64,000 bases of DNA, from the NCBI GenBank assembly GCA_022494885.1, contig JAGVSM010001251.1, positions 124,001 to 188,000 of the forward strand. Reading direction: 5' to 3'. The notes beneath the pieces are model-generated. The model was not told where the DNA came from, searched no databases, and was given only the letters and a program-made list of their open reading frames with translations. Position numbers and translations under genes: made by a program. Shown here piece after piece: positions 39,406 through 51,420 of the stretch. Each line of letters opens with the position of its first letter. Position 1 is the stretch's first letter. The DNA is from Micrasema longulum (lineage: Eukaryota > Arthropoda > Insecta > Trichoptera > Brachycentridae).

Positions 39406-42400
39406 AAAAAAAATCCAAGAACGATATTTTCTCAATTAGTCTGTTTGTTGTGGTGTATTTTTCTTAACTTCATTCAATATCTTTTCTATCCCACCTGCTG
39501 ACAAACCTGTAAAATAGAAGCTTAGCGGATTATTCCCTTAAAAAAAAAATCTTTGGTATTTTAATTTGTATGGTTATAAATATGCTTCATATTTTTAAAA
39601 TAAATATTGCATTGTAGTCCATAAACTTTAAAAAATGACAACTTCTTACTGAAACGTTTTTGACTTTTGCGAATGTTTTATTACATTTATCTTACATTAA
39701 ATTAAATTGTTGCAATATAACAGCACAGTTTTTTATAACACTTGTTGAATATTTTGGCTAATTTGCCGCTATAAACCCTATCTTTTCTAGTGTTCTTTCG
39801 AAATGCTTTTGCTTAAAAAAAATCGATTTATCAAAAAGCTTTGTTTTATTTTGTAGGACTTTTATAGTTTAATTAACTTTTTCTTTGTGTTCTTCGACGC
39901 ACGTCTAAAATAAAAGAAATCGCCTAAAGAACGTGTTCTGCATCTTTATTCGAGTGGAAAATTTATCTTGATTATTCAAAAAATTGTACAGAGAAATAAA
40001 ATTTAATTTGTTATTCACATTTAAATTACATTTTTGAACAGTTTCATAAAAATGTTGACAATTAAATTTAATGTTTTTTTATCATAAAAAATGTTTTTAT
40101 TAATATGAGGGTGTTCTGAACTTAAATGTTTTAAGGTCAGTTTTAAAAATTAAAAACACCTTAAAAGATATGAAAATAATTGGTAATCCAAATAGTATTC
40201 TAGTGATCTGATAAAAGGTTTTTTGTGTTTATAAATAATACTACGTCAATTATTGGTTCTCTTTTTCAATGATTTTTTTACGTTTTTTTTGCTTTTAAAG
40301 TAGTTTGTTAAATTATTGACTAGAAAATTAAATATCACTACCATTTAATAAGTCATTACTGCTTTTTTTCAGACACTCAAAATTTATTTACAACAAAATC
40401 AAAATTAAACGCTTTCAATTTATTAAAAAAATATTTCCACTGAAAATATTTTTTTTCTGTTTTCGTAAGTGCATTATGATAATCCAATTTTAATCTGTCA
40501 ATTTTTAACAAATCATCATTCTGCGTGATATAAGCTTGAATTTAAAATCGTAACAAAATGATATTTTCGTTCCCGAAAGCAACGTGGACTTTCTGATTTT
40601 GGTGTGAGATTTAAGTGAGTTAGGAATAGCTTTATAACTCGAGAACCTACCTACATCGGTTGGTAGGAAGGGAAGGAGTAGAGCGGTAGGGTATACTAAG
40701 CCTTCGATAAGGCCCATACATAAATTGGAAAGTTCCGATGTCAGAGCTTAAATTTTGTATTCCCAATCCCATTTGGTCGTTGAAACTTCAAAATGAGTCG
40801 ATTTCAACGCATGTAACTTTTTAATTTACATAATACTTATCGCGAAAGTTCGCGTATTGAAAATTTTTAATCAACTCAAGTCTGTATTCTTCCCCTGTTG
40901 ATGAAAGGTTTAATTCGATCAAGGTTTTTGGAAGTTAATTATTATTTTATCACAATTTTTTTTTGTTTAATACTTTGAAGAATCTTTAAATATTAATACT
41001 TTTATTAAAATATAATTTTGTTTCCAAAACCCAAAAGTTTTAACTAATGATTTTTCACCATTTTGAAAACCTTTTGTTGATCCGATCAACCAGTATATAT
41101 TTTTTTATTTGTTATGAAAAAAATTGAAATTATTTTTTCAATATTCTGATTTTATGCGTACCTACATTTTTTTTTGCTCTGTAATTAATATCATGAGCAA
41201 ATTTTGAACAATCCCCTAAATAAGGTGAGAATAGGAACACTCTTTATAAAAACTATCGAATTATCCAAATCCTCGGTGATGTCTGAAGTACTAAAATAAT
41301 CATTTTTCTGTTTACTATTACTAATACTACGAAAAAACTGTGCATATAGTATTGTTAATAACATGAAGGCAAGGTGATTAACTTCGACGTCTTCTTAATT
41401 TTATTTAAAGTATATAAATACGGATTTCACATTTTCTCAATCCCAACCTTAAAAAAACGAGTCATTTTCCAATCTTTCAAAAACACGTTGGCAGAAACTG
41501 CTAGAAAATCCTTGCGATCTTGGTCCGTATATTTTCTTTCAGTTCGGTGGTGGTGGTGGCAGGCTCGTTTAAATAAACAATGTACTTAAAGTAGTCCGAC
41601 AAAGAAAATTTGAAAAAAAGATTTGAATCAGACGATTGTGCGGGCCAGGGGATGTCACCAAACCGAGAAATCACTTTTCTTATAAATAAATATCGTACAG
41701 CATCCATAAACGCATGCGTAGTATGTGTTGTACACCACCTTGTTAAAACAAGATGTTTTTGCTGCCAAAAAAACTATCGCAACGGTTTTTTTGGAAAAAA
41801 ATATATTGATCATCTCACAATTAGAAATAACCATCATCCTGACATATTTTTTTTTAAATAATGGCCAATGATTTCTCTACCTGAAATATTGCACCAAACA
41901 TTCACCTTCTGGCAATGTCATGTTTGTTCCTGTATTTCCTTAGGATTGTATGAAAAGATTGTGTGTCAGCAACAGAAATTCGCATGACTTTCAATATGAA
42001 AATATATTTCTGTTGAGAAAGGCATTTACATTCTTTCAACATAAGTTTACCCTGTTTGATAATCACGATCATTCATTTTTCAAACTAATAATATTTTATA
42101 TCAATTAAATTTAGTTTTATTAATTATGGTTTCATTTATTTCTTTAACAAACGAGCGCTCTCTTAGTGACATTTGTTGATTTCCTAATACAGAATCACTT
42201 ACATGTTGGATGTTTTCATCGATTGATATAGGTGGAAATGGCTTTTGGCAAGGTCTGTTGATAGCTGTCCCTGAAGCTCTAAATTTGTTCACTCAATTTT
42301 AAATCAAAAATATGGAAGGCACTTGAATTTTTGGTGAATATTGTAATGATAACAGAACTGGTAGGTAGGCGAAAAATAGCTTGTTAAGTACGCCTCGATA

Positions 42401-42605
42401 GCAAACGCACGCGACTTTTCCGACCAACAATTCATGGTTAATACTGAATCCGCAGTACCTGCAACTTCAACGCCCCTACCCCCCCTTTCGCACTACTTAC
42501 ATTCAAAAGTTATATCAATTTAAAATAGTAATTTGCCATTGGACACACTGCATAAATACAAAAAAACAGTATTTAAACCATGGACATAGTAATTTAATAT
42601 ATTAC

Positions 42606-42953
42606 AATATTTGAGTTTGTCCAAATGTTCGCAGACAAACTAAAATATTGTAATGAAACCAACTGATCCAAGAAGAAATTTAAAATTAAAAAAATGTTTT
42701 CATGCGTTGTCTAGTTTGTGAAATAATTCAGTCAGATGAATCTTTTCACAATAATAAAGGTTTCAGCTCTTTAACTTCACAAATATCAACAATTAGAAGA
42801 ATTCAAACATAAACAAAATGGTGAATATTACACAGTATGTAAAGTGGCCACTTTAACCAGCCAATGACAGGTCATAAGCCCAGTAAATGCCTAGAATTCC
42901 ATATTCCCTTATTGAAGGTTTTTTCCATCCCTGTTTTAATTTGTTAATTAAAC
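42606..42953 (+). mobile_element. R1 element copy, inverted-arm form with probable 12-bp duplication
   Basis: It begins with an antisense stub of about 30 bp (caatatttgagtttgtcc) and switches at about 42640 to a sense arm. The sense arm carries the diagnostic blocks GATGAATCTT, GGTTTCAGCTCTTTAACTTCAC, GTAAAGTGGCCACTTTAACC and GACAGGTCATAAGCCC. Flanks share ATATATTACAAT (42597-42608 and 42954-42965). The exact boundary is ambiguous because the duplication overlaps the terminal CAAT. The layout matches the other two inverted copies. Confidence 0.75.
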
Positions 42954-43726
42954 ATATATTACAATGTACATATGTCGAATAAACGCTTTAACTACTCAAC
43001 GACAGGTAATAAGTTTAAACGCCTAGGCAATATTTATTCACCAGAACCTCTTTATTTCTGTTTTTGGTACCTCCTTTTTGGCTGTTTTTTTTTCTATTTG
43101 TTAATGTAGTCCTCATTTGACGAATGCTCCATAGCAAGGTGTCAGCGTGTGTACGCAAGTTTGAAGCATTTTATGAAATAGAATTAGACATCTCAGCCTC
43201 GGTGGCGGGGTGTTGGTACAAGAGCGACGATCCCATCTAAGCCTTAATCCCCCTCAGCCTAACTTAGTTTAGTTTCTCTCGCCCCGCTCCCTTTTCCTCT
43301 TCCCCTCTTTCAATTATCCGTTTTTAACCCAGCGCCAGCGCCTATCTCGCTAACGGCTAAGCGTACTAGAATCTTGGAGAAAGTATTTATGTGTGTAAGC
43401 TGGAAGGTTTAGTAGAGGTATAGAGAGGTCAGGATAAATTATAATCAACTTACTTGAAAAATATGTTACTGAAACCTTTTTTGTCGATTAAGTATGGAAT
43501 ATATCGATGCTTTACAGACAGAGTGCATTAAGTCATTAAAGTAAGTTACGGGGTAATTGCGTTTAAAGCTTTTTTATTCTTTCAACGCATTACTTCTCGA
43601 ACAATTTTTTTTAAAGCTTTAAAAGAGTAATCTTTTATGTAGGCATAGAATATAATTTTAAATCAACATGTTGCACCTATATTAAAAATATATTTAACAT
43701 ATAAATACTGTTGATTTAATGCATTG

Positions 43727-43817
43727 TGTCAGTATAGTCTCGATATAACATCATTACTTGATGGAACTTTTAAAAATTATTTATATAACATAATATTATA
43801 TCGAGGCTATACTGACA
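43727..43817 (+). repeat. Short inverted-repeat element or hairpin (22-bp arms)
   Basis: The arms TGTCAGTATAGTCTCGATATAA (43727-43748) and its complement (43796-43817) match except for one G-U pair, with a 47-nt loop. The arm CAGTATAGTCTCGATATAAC resembles terminal repeats of pogo/Tigger-type elements as I recall them, so a tiny MITE is favoured. A miRNA-like precursor is the alternative. Confidence 0.7.
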
Positions 43818-44278
43818 AAACGCAATCAGTCAACAGTCTTTATAGAGTTCAAATATTTTTAATTTTTGTGCAAGATGTTAATTTCAAATTTTATGCAATG
43901 CCTAGAATAAAGATAACCCTTTTAAAACTTAAAAAAAAAAAGAAAAATGGGGGAGGATAAATGCGTTAAAGAATGAAAAAGCTTCAAATGTACCAAAATG
44001 TCCCAAAAATATAAAAATCTTAAAACAGGGGTATGTAGAAATATATTATGTGAAAGGAGATTATTTCTGGAACTTAAATATACACATCAAAACAAAAAAA
44101 ATACAATAAATAATATTTTTTCATTGAATCATTGAAATTCAGAAAAAAAATACCGAGACTAAAATTAAAATTAACTTAAAAAGATGAAAATCTTTTCTTA
44201 AAATCCATGCTTTTTGAGATGGAAAAAAAGGAGACGGTTTCAGATATTCGAAAGTTTATATAATTTTTTTTTTAATAA

Positions 44279-44335
44279 ATATTTCATGTCAATCGTATCG
44301 AATGTCGAACCCGAGACTTCTTGCTTGGTAGTAAT
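44279..44335 (-). mobile_element. SINE-A head fragment, inverted next to another copy
   Basis: tttcatgtcaatcgtatcgaatgtcgaacccgagacttcttgcttggta is the complement of the SINE-A B box and anticodon region. It lies about 45 bp from the plus-strand copy at 44380, so the two can pair head to head. Confidence 0.7.
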
Positions 44336-44379
44336 ATTACATATGTCTATTTTTATCAGTAGAGAGCATAGGACAAATG

Positions 44380-44625
44380 TCCGCCTCGTAGTGTTATGGT
44401 CAGCACATTTTTCTACCATACAAGAGGTCTCAGGTTCTACCATACAAAAGGTGTTTTCACACTAGCATATTTCATAGTCCCTGGATTGGCACCTAAAATG
44501 TTAGAATGATCATCTTACCTTCATGTAACATAAACGTTTGAGATACGCTGCAATTGACGTCATCAATGCAGTATCCAATACACCATTAGAGAGCGGAAAG
44601 GTAATGAAGATAATGATATGATTAC
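44380..44625 (+). mobile_element. SINE-A, tRNA-derived
   Basis: The head ccgcctcgtagtgttatggtcagcac and agaggtctcaggttct are degraded A and B boxes. The body has gtgttttcacactagcatatttcatagtccctgg and ccaatacaccattagagagcggaaagg, ending in gaagataatgatatgat. Confidence 0.8.
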
Positions 44626-44818
44626 TTATCCATTTTGACAAACTCACAATGAGAAATTCAATATTTTTTACCAAAAAAGTTAACGAACTTAAAATATTGT
44701 TAAATAAACCAAATTAATAAATGTTTTTAAAAAACATGTATACAACCATTAACGTTTACTTAATTGGGTACACATATACAGTTATTTACCAACTTTTAAT
44801 AAAATGTTTGACTACCTA

Positions 44819-44965
44819 GTAATGCTTTCAATATAAAAAAAACTTGAATTTTTATTTCGAAAATAGGTAGTTTAAATCCCTTATTTTCCTAATGTAATGC
44901 TTTCAATATAAAAAAAACTTGAATTTTTATTTCGAAAATAGGTAGTTTAAATCCCTTATTTTCCT
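44819..44965 (+). repeat. Perfect 75-bp tandem duplication
   Basis: Copy 1 begins at 44819 and copy 2 at 44894, each starting gtaatgctttcaatataaa. The second runs to 44965. I see no difference over the 72 bp compared, including the run of eight A, so the duplication is recent (or an assembly artefact). Confidence 0.95.
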
Positions 44966-45049
44966 CCAATACTTGAATTATCATATTTCAGCGAGAAATT
45001 CATAATGTAGAAGTAAGTATAAATGCATTCTTATAATATAATTATTGGA

Positions 45050-45505
45050 AAAATGATGATGAAAGTGGGTTGAATGCTGTCGAAATGCGATCCCTCAGGC
45101 GAATATGTGGTAAAACGATGTATGATAGGTGCACAAATGTCGAGATCCATGAAGTGTGTCAGGCTGAGACATGCATTATTGACAGAATCAAGAAAGGGGT
45201 GCTGCGTTTGTTTGGACATGTAGAGCGAATGGACAGCAAAAGAACGGCTAAAAGGATCTACGATGCAAATGTTGTCTGGATGCAGAAAACGAGGAAGACC
45301 GAGCAAGACATGGCACGATCAAGTCCATCAAATACTTGAAGATGGACATGTCAAAAGTAGGAATAATCGGCGCGCGTGTATGAGAAGATGTATGAATGGA
45401 GAGGAATCAAGGTCTGTATGCCAAGATATAGTGTTATGACGTTATATCCTCTCTGCGTACTCCTACGGGGAAACGGCGTGACGGTTTGTTTGTTTGTTTA
45501 GTTAA
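45050..45505 (+). mobile_element. LINE-B 3' end, RT C-terminal fragment
   Basis: The plus strand encodes GLNAVEMRSLRRICGKTMYD, then GHVERMDSKRTAKRIYDANV, then a frameshift before a GRPSKTWHDQ-like stretch and RRACMRRCM. It ends in ctacggggaaacggcgtgacggtttgtttgtttgttta. It is 5'-truncated and closely related to the 29580-30246 copy. Confidence 0.9.
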
Positions 45506-46794
45506 TGGTGCAGGGCATTTCGAAGCGAAGCATTTTCTAGGATTATGTATCTGTTTGGTTTATTAACTAAATACTTGACTCAAAATAATAATTTGCATTG
45601 TAAAATGTTTATTTTTGTTCTCTTCTTGTATATCTTTATTTTCTCACTCTCCTAATTCTCAAAAAATATTTTCCTGGAAACGTAATTTGAATGATTAAGG
45701 TTTAATTCAAACTTTTTAAATAATGTCAGCCTTCACCCCGGTAACTAAAAACTTGGACGCCTTTCGTCAAAAACTTTTGTTGGCAAAACCCTGCTTGCCC
45801 CTTCTTTATGCAAATAATTAACTTTCGCCCTACGTCTTATTATATGAATCTTCTTTTCAGACTTTTGACTTCTACCGCTGAAAGTAACGAATTTCATATT
45901 ATTAACCTTTCCAAATAGTTGGCAAAAGTACTAAGGATGCTGGGAGGGACTTATAATTTATGAAGACATTTTATGAAAAAATAATAAATTCCTATTAAGC
46001 TATTTTTTCGATTATCTTATCGGTTTTATTGTGACTTCGTTATTTGTAGTGAAAATTTATAAAATATTTATTTGAAAACCATTATATAGTGTACAACCGA
46101 TCCCAAATTAAAAAAAAACATGTAGATAAATATTAGTTATTATGCGTCTATTTAAAAAACTAGATGACAAATGTAACGGTTTTCAGGGAGTTTTTTTTAT
46201 ATAAATATTTTTGTTAATCAAAAGTGGTTCTACTCATTTAGAGTTAACAATAAAATATGTTTTATGGGTTCAAAACCAATAACCGGATTACACAAATTAA
46301 AGTTATGAAGTACAATGAATTTAAAACGAAGAATAATCCTTTGTAGAAACACTTATTCTTTCCTATCATTTACATAGTTTTATTTTGAATATTATGATGG
46401 AATATTTAGTTATTTTTTTTAACAAAAGAAATTACTAGCAACACTTACATAGACACATATCAAACAAAATATAACTGGACCAGTTATCCTTTTTAACTGT
46501 TAACAGCATTAGAGTTACAAACATTATAAGTAATTCAATTTGTATTTTTTTATAAATGAAGCAAAAAATTAAATGTATTGCAATAAACAAATTAGAAAGA
46601 AATAGAAAAAAAGGAACTCAATGCATGTTTAAAAAATAATAATTATGTAATCCTCTTTTTTTTTATTTCCTCAACGAGTCTCCAAAGATATGAATAGTTC
46701 TCGTTATGTTTAGACTAAAAATATGGGAAAAAATATTTTGACTTCAAAAGAACTTTATTCTGTGTTGCACTATTGTGAATTGAAATAATCGATA

Positions 46795-46945
46795 TCCCCC
46801 TTTCTGCTTAAGGTACCAGTCCGAGAACAATGAAATGTCGCAGTTCAAAAAACCTTCAGTACTAATATTTAACCTCCATCCTGCCAGAAATCGAACCCTG
46901 GACCTCAAAAATTGTAGGTGAACGCTTCAACTCTTGTTCAAAGGG
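46795..46945 (-). mobile_element. SINE-A, 3'-truncated
   Basis: cttaaggtaccagtccgagaacaatgaaatgtcgcag and ccagaaatcgaaccctggacctcaaaaattgtaggtgaacgc are the complement of SINE-A body and tRNA head. Confidence 0.7.
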
Positions 46946-47871
46946 GCGGTTTTATCTCAACTCAATTTCCCAATTCAGGATTTTTTTCGTAATAGCAGCT
47001 ATCGCGTTGAACACTCTTGTCTAGGGTTTTGGTTCTTTTTCACACAAAGAACTGTATTCTTCCACGAACTAAACCCAAAGCAAAAAATGTTGAAAATCAT
47101 CAAAGGTTAATGATAATCTCTTCGCCTTATGTAATTCACTTTTCAACAACCAAATTTAGTTACGAACATTTGAACTTCAACGGATGCGAAATTCTGACTC
47201 AAAATTTCGTTAATGTTTCTACATTTCATTGCTATGCCAACTTTCTCTTCAAAATAATTTTCAAATAAGCGTTGATTACAACTTATTGTTCCGCCGTGCT
47301 TTTTGCTCGGCAATTCAATTAATTTGTTTCCCTGTTTTTGGAAATATTTTGTCGCTGCTCGGTATGTAGTCTGCATAAAAACACCTACCTGTAAACAAGT
47401 CAACTCAACTAAAAGGGTTTGTTTTCATATATCAAAGGATGTTCGCGCATTATACAGCGAGCGAAACTGTTTTAAAGTAAATTACAGGCATAAAGTATAG
47501 GGTAGGCAGTAAAAATCGCGAAGCGGCCATAATTCTTCTTGGACTACAATAAGCGGAAAATGTATACGAGTTCTTAATTTCCCTTATTTCCTTAGCGACA
47601 TTTCTGCGCCTGCGATATTGATGCTTGTGGAGTTTATACGGGACTTTCATTTTATTGTTTGCTTGATCTACGACCCACAAAACTCGTAAAACGACTGTTA
47701 AAGCATTTAATATCTGAATGCATTTATTTTTGCAGTCAGGGAAAACTAAAAGTACCCTGGCGCGTATAGCCAGTAAGTGATGAAGTACTTCTTTACTTGC
47801 AATTATACTTAATGTATTATTTTATTGATATATAACACCAAAAGTAAAGATCATTTTACGTACAGGAATAT

Positions 47872-48025
47872 GGGTGTCTAGGCATTAACAGAGCTTACGA
47901 CCTGTCATTGGCTGGTTTTAATGGCCACTTTACACACTATGTACCAATTACGTTACTCCCTATGTTTAACATTTATTTTATTTAATTCTTACATCTGTTG
48001 GTTTTTGTGAAGTAAAAGAGCTAAA
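47872..48025 (-). repeat. R1 repeat, antisense fragment
   Basis: Blocks gtctaggcattaacagagcttacgacctgtcattggctgg, tggccactttacacactatgta and catctgttggtttttgtgaagtaaaagagct follow R1 antisense order. It is truncated at both ends. Confidence 0.8.
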
Positions 48026-48699
48026 AAAAATAAAAAATTATCATATTCGTTTTTTTTTAACTTTTCCATTTGTAAGTTCCTTTTTTTGGAAAAAGCTTCA
48101 AGATATAAAATTCATCAAAGGTATAATTAATTTTATTTCAAGATTTATTATTATGCTTTTTCGGCAGTTTAAAAATGTATAACTACCCGCTGTTAATTTT
48201 TTTTCTTAAAAATTCATTTTTTCGTAAACACAATTTGACATTTAAAAAATAAAAATACGGCTTGTAAATTAAGACTGTTACTTTAAAATTGGAAAATATG
48301 TAATATTAAATAAACTGTCTGTACATTAAGAAACAAAATAACCAACATTTGTTTATTTATTCAATAGCTAATCCATTTAACTAAAAAATACTTATCATAA
48401 AACACTAATTTTAGAAAATAGAAAACCAAAATTACATAAACAGACTACGACGACGGAGATATAAAATATTAAAGTAACCATAATATGACCTTCCTTATTT
48501 AACGTATCCTAAAGAAATTATTAACTCTTAAAAGGCTGTGCTACAAAATTCCTTTACACGCTGTGATGTAACATCGTGTTACCTTAATCTAAAGACAATA
48601 TATTCTGAAGTTCAGACATTTGAATAATAAATATAAAAACATACAGTTAAATAATTATTTTTCCAATTCTTAATAAAATTATAATATAATTTACTCGAT

Positions 48700-48722
48700 T
48701 CATTTATTTATTTATTTATTGT
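48700..48722 (+). repeat. (ATTT)n simple repeat
   Basis: catttatttatttatttattg holds about five ATTT units. Confidence 0.85.
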
Positions 48723-48837
48723 GGATAACTTATATAGCGCCATTTTCGTAATAAAATACCTCAAGATAAGTAGAGTGCACTCTCCTCTACTGCCAATAAC
48801 CGGCTGATTGATCTTGAACGGATTTATTATTTTGTCT

Positions 48838-49065
48838 CTTCCACACAAACACCAGCCACAGAACAGTGTCTCGGTCTTCCTTGTTTTAAGTTTTATTCTC
48901 GAACTATTTGCTTATAGTGAGTAAGATTTACTGTGGGATGATTATTCTTTGCATAGTAAGGATAAATATTATTAGTATTAAAATCCGGCATAGTTATAAT
49001 TTATTTTTTTTCAAATCCGATGTGATCCATTTAATCCGATTCATTTTAAGATAACAAAAAATGCA
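48838..49065 (+). repeat. Dispersed repeat R4, copy 2
   Basis: Blocks ccacagaacagtgtctcggtcttccttgt, agtaaggataaatattattagtatt, ggcatagttat, and ccgatgtgatccattt with taacaaaaaatgc match copy 1 in order and orientation. Confidence 0.65.
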
Positions 49066-51149
49066 ACTTAATAATTTAATCAAATAAAATAAATATATGC
49101 CAAATTTTGTATCGTATGTAGACTCGTGTTACATCATAGACACGCAAGAGTTAAAAAAGTTATAAAAATTAACCATTTAAACGTTAACAAACTTTCGAAT
49201 TAAAATCTTAAAAATTCATTTATAATTTGGCTGTTGATGTAATTGTAGATAAAAAACAAAAACTCGGAAAAAAATAATAAACATAAAATGAGAATATCAA
49301 TTCAATATCACATAGAACATTATATAACGAGACAAGGACAGTCGCAACCCTACAAGTGACTTAAATTATTCAATGAACTAAACATAAAACCCCAGATAGC
49401 CTTAACAAAAGAAGTTTAAAATATTATTATCAACAATAGAGTATGACTAAAAAAAGAAATAACTTTTATAAATGAATGTTATAAAACATATGGTTTTATT
49501 TTATTATCAAATAAATAAAACACTTGTGCAAAGAAACAAAATGCAAAAAAACAAAACAAAGACAAATATATGTAAACGCAAAGGACATCATAAATGTTTA
49601 AACTTGAAACATGAGTTAACATAAAATAACAAAATACACCAATATAAATTATAAGAAAATAAATAATATTTTGTCGGTAGAATAAGTTAATCAACGCCAA
49701 AAACAATACTGTTTCCATAGAACAAACCTTTCAAAAGATAATGAATGGTTTATATATTTTTTCTATTTATACATTCCATAATATATACAATTTTTTGTTC
49801 ACTTTGTCCAGCTGTATAAAACAGTACTTTTCTTATTATATTACTTTGTAATATTTTATTGTTTTATTTGATTTTTACATTTATTCTTAAATTGTTTAAA
49901 CTTTCTACCAAATATCTTGTATAATTTTGAGGTTTAATTTTTGTTTATAAATCTTGGGTAAAAGGTAATTTACGTTTTTATTTAAATTATTGAACCAAAT
50001 ATGGTAATATTTTAAACTTTTGTAAAGGGCAGATTTTCCGTATATGTAAATAAAATAAAATAATTAAATAAATAAATACTAAGCAATGAAAAATTATAGT
50101 TTGTAAAAAAATGCTTTGATAGTATTGATTTTAATTTGTACTCGTATAAGAAAAAAACGTTTTTGGGTTATCACGAAATGTTAACTCGAGTCAATCAGTG
50201 CTTGTAAACAAATATTTGAAATTTACTTAAACATTACCAAGGTACATTACATAACACGCAAATAATGCTAGGCGCGGAAACATTCCCTTATTTTGTAATA
50301 TAATATAGAATGAACATAGAAAGTTTCGTGTGTGGACCAGAGCTTCCTGAATCTCCACTCCAGTGTAAAATTATCTCAATTTACAGAGTCATTACTGGCG
50401 CACTCCGAAGGGAGATATGTCTATCTACAGTATGTACTCGCACGTACTGGAAACGTTCAGTAATACCGCCCTCGAGTCCAGGCTCGTGACAAAATACGTA
50501 GAATGGGCATTTTTGTCCGACGGTATATTACACCCCCCTCAACTCTCGTTTAATTGAAAGAACCATCTAGTGAATATGAGAATGATGACGATATTTCCAC
50601 CCCACCACAAGCAAATTTTACGTCGACAATCTGCAAAATTTATTACTCCACCATAAAAAAAACACTTTCCCATCTCTAAAATACATGAAATTAATCAATT
50701 AACTCATCTGCATATAATAAAAAAATTCAACATAATATTAGCGTAGAGTTTAACTAAACATATATAAACATTGTTTCTATGCATGCTTCAACAGAATATT
50801 GCTGGCGATGGAAAATATACTTGGTACGCTTTTTTATTCATAATATTTATTGCTATTTTTAAATTATTAGAAATTTAATTAGAATAAGCATTTTATCATG
50901 TACACATAAAATTATACGATTGGCACTTAATGAATCAAATGGATTTCAATATATTAAATTATTTTATTTCAAGGAATCTTTTTCAAAATTCGGTGGTTTG
51001 TGGTGCAGATTTTTTTGAAATGTAAATGCCACTAAGCTCTTTCGTTTGATTTTTCGCCCGTCACAAACTAAATTATTTACACACAAAGTATTCTGACGGC
51101 TGACCAAAGGCCAGTTGCCGAGTGTATTTTTTACTTATTCCTCCGTGAT

Positions 51150-51420
51150 TGATCAATTCGAGAGAGCTTGGTAGTGGTAGTGGCCGCGAGAGCCGTGCCA
51201 AGGGCGGCTGCAGCTGTGCTTGTTGTTATTGCAGGGCGCGAGGCGGGTACGGGCTGCGCGAGGGGCGAAGGGCGGCGAGGCTAGGTCCCGCTGCGCCACC
51301 AACGAGGAGTCACCCCTGGTCAAAGTAAGACCAAAGCGAAGCGACAGCCACAAGCCATGGAACTTCACAGTTTCGGGTCTCGCGTCTAGGTCAAAAAACG
51401 CATCGTAAATCATTACATGA
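51150..51420 (+). promoter_or_regulatory. CpG-rich island, possible internal promoter or first exon
   Basis: About 16 CpG dinucleotides lie in roughly 125 bp (51180-51310) with strong G skew on the plus strand, unlike anything else in the window. A consensus-like donor (AAA|GTAAGA, GT at 51325) follows. No ATG-started frame that would join the RRM2 exon was seen, so a non-coding first exon, an enhancer or an unrecognised repeat remain possible. It lies about 3.3 kb upstream of the RRM2 exon. Confidence 0.35.

Noticed and set aside
51153..51413. Minus- and plus-strand open frames in the CpG island
   Set aside because: GC-rich DNA has few stops. No ATG-anchored frame joins the CELF exon and no homology was recognised.
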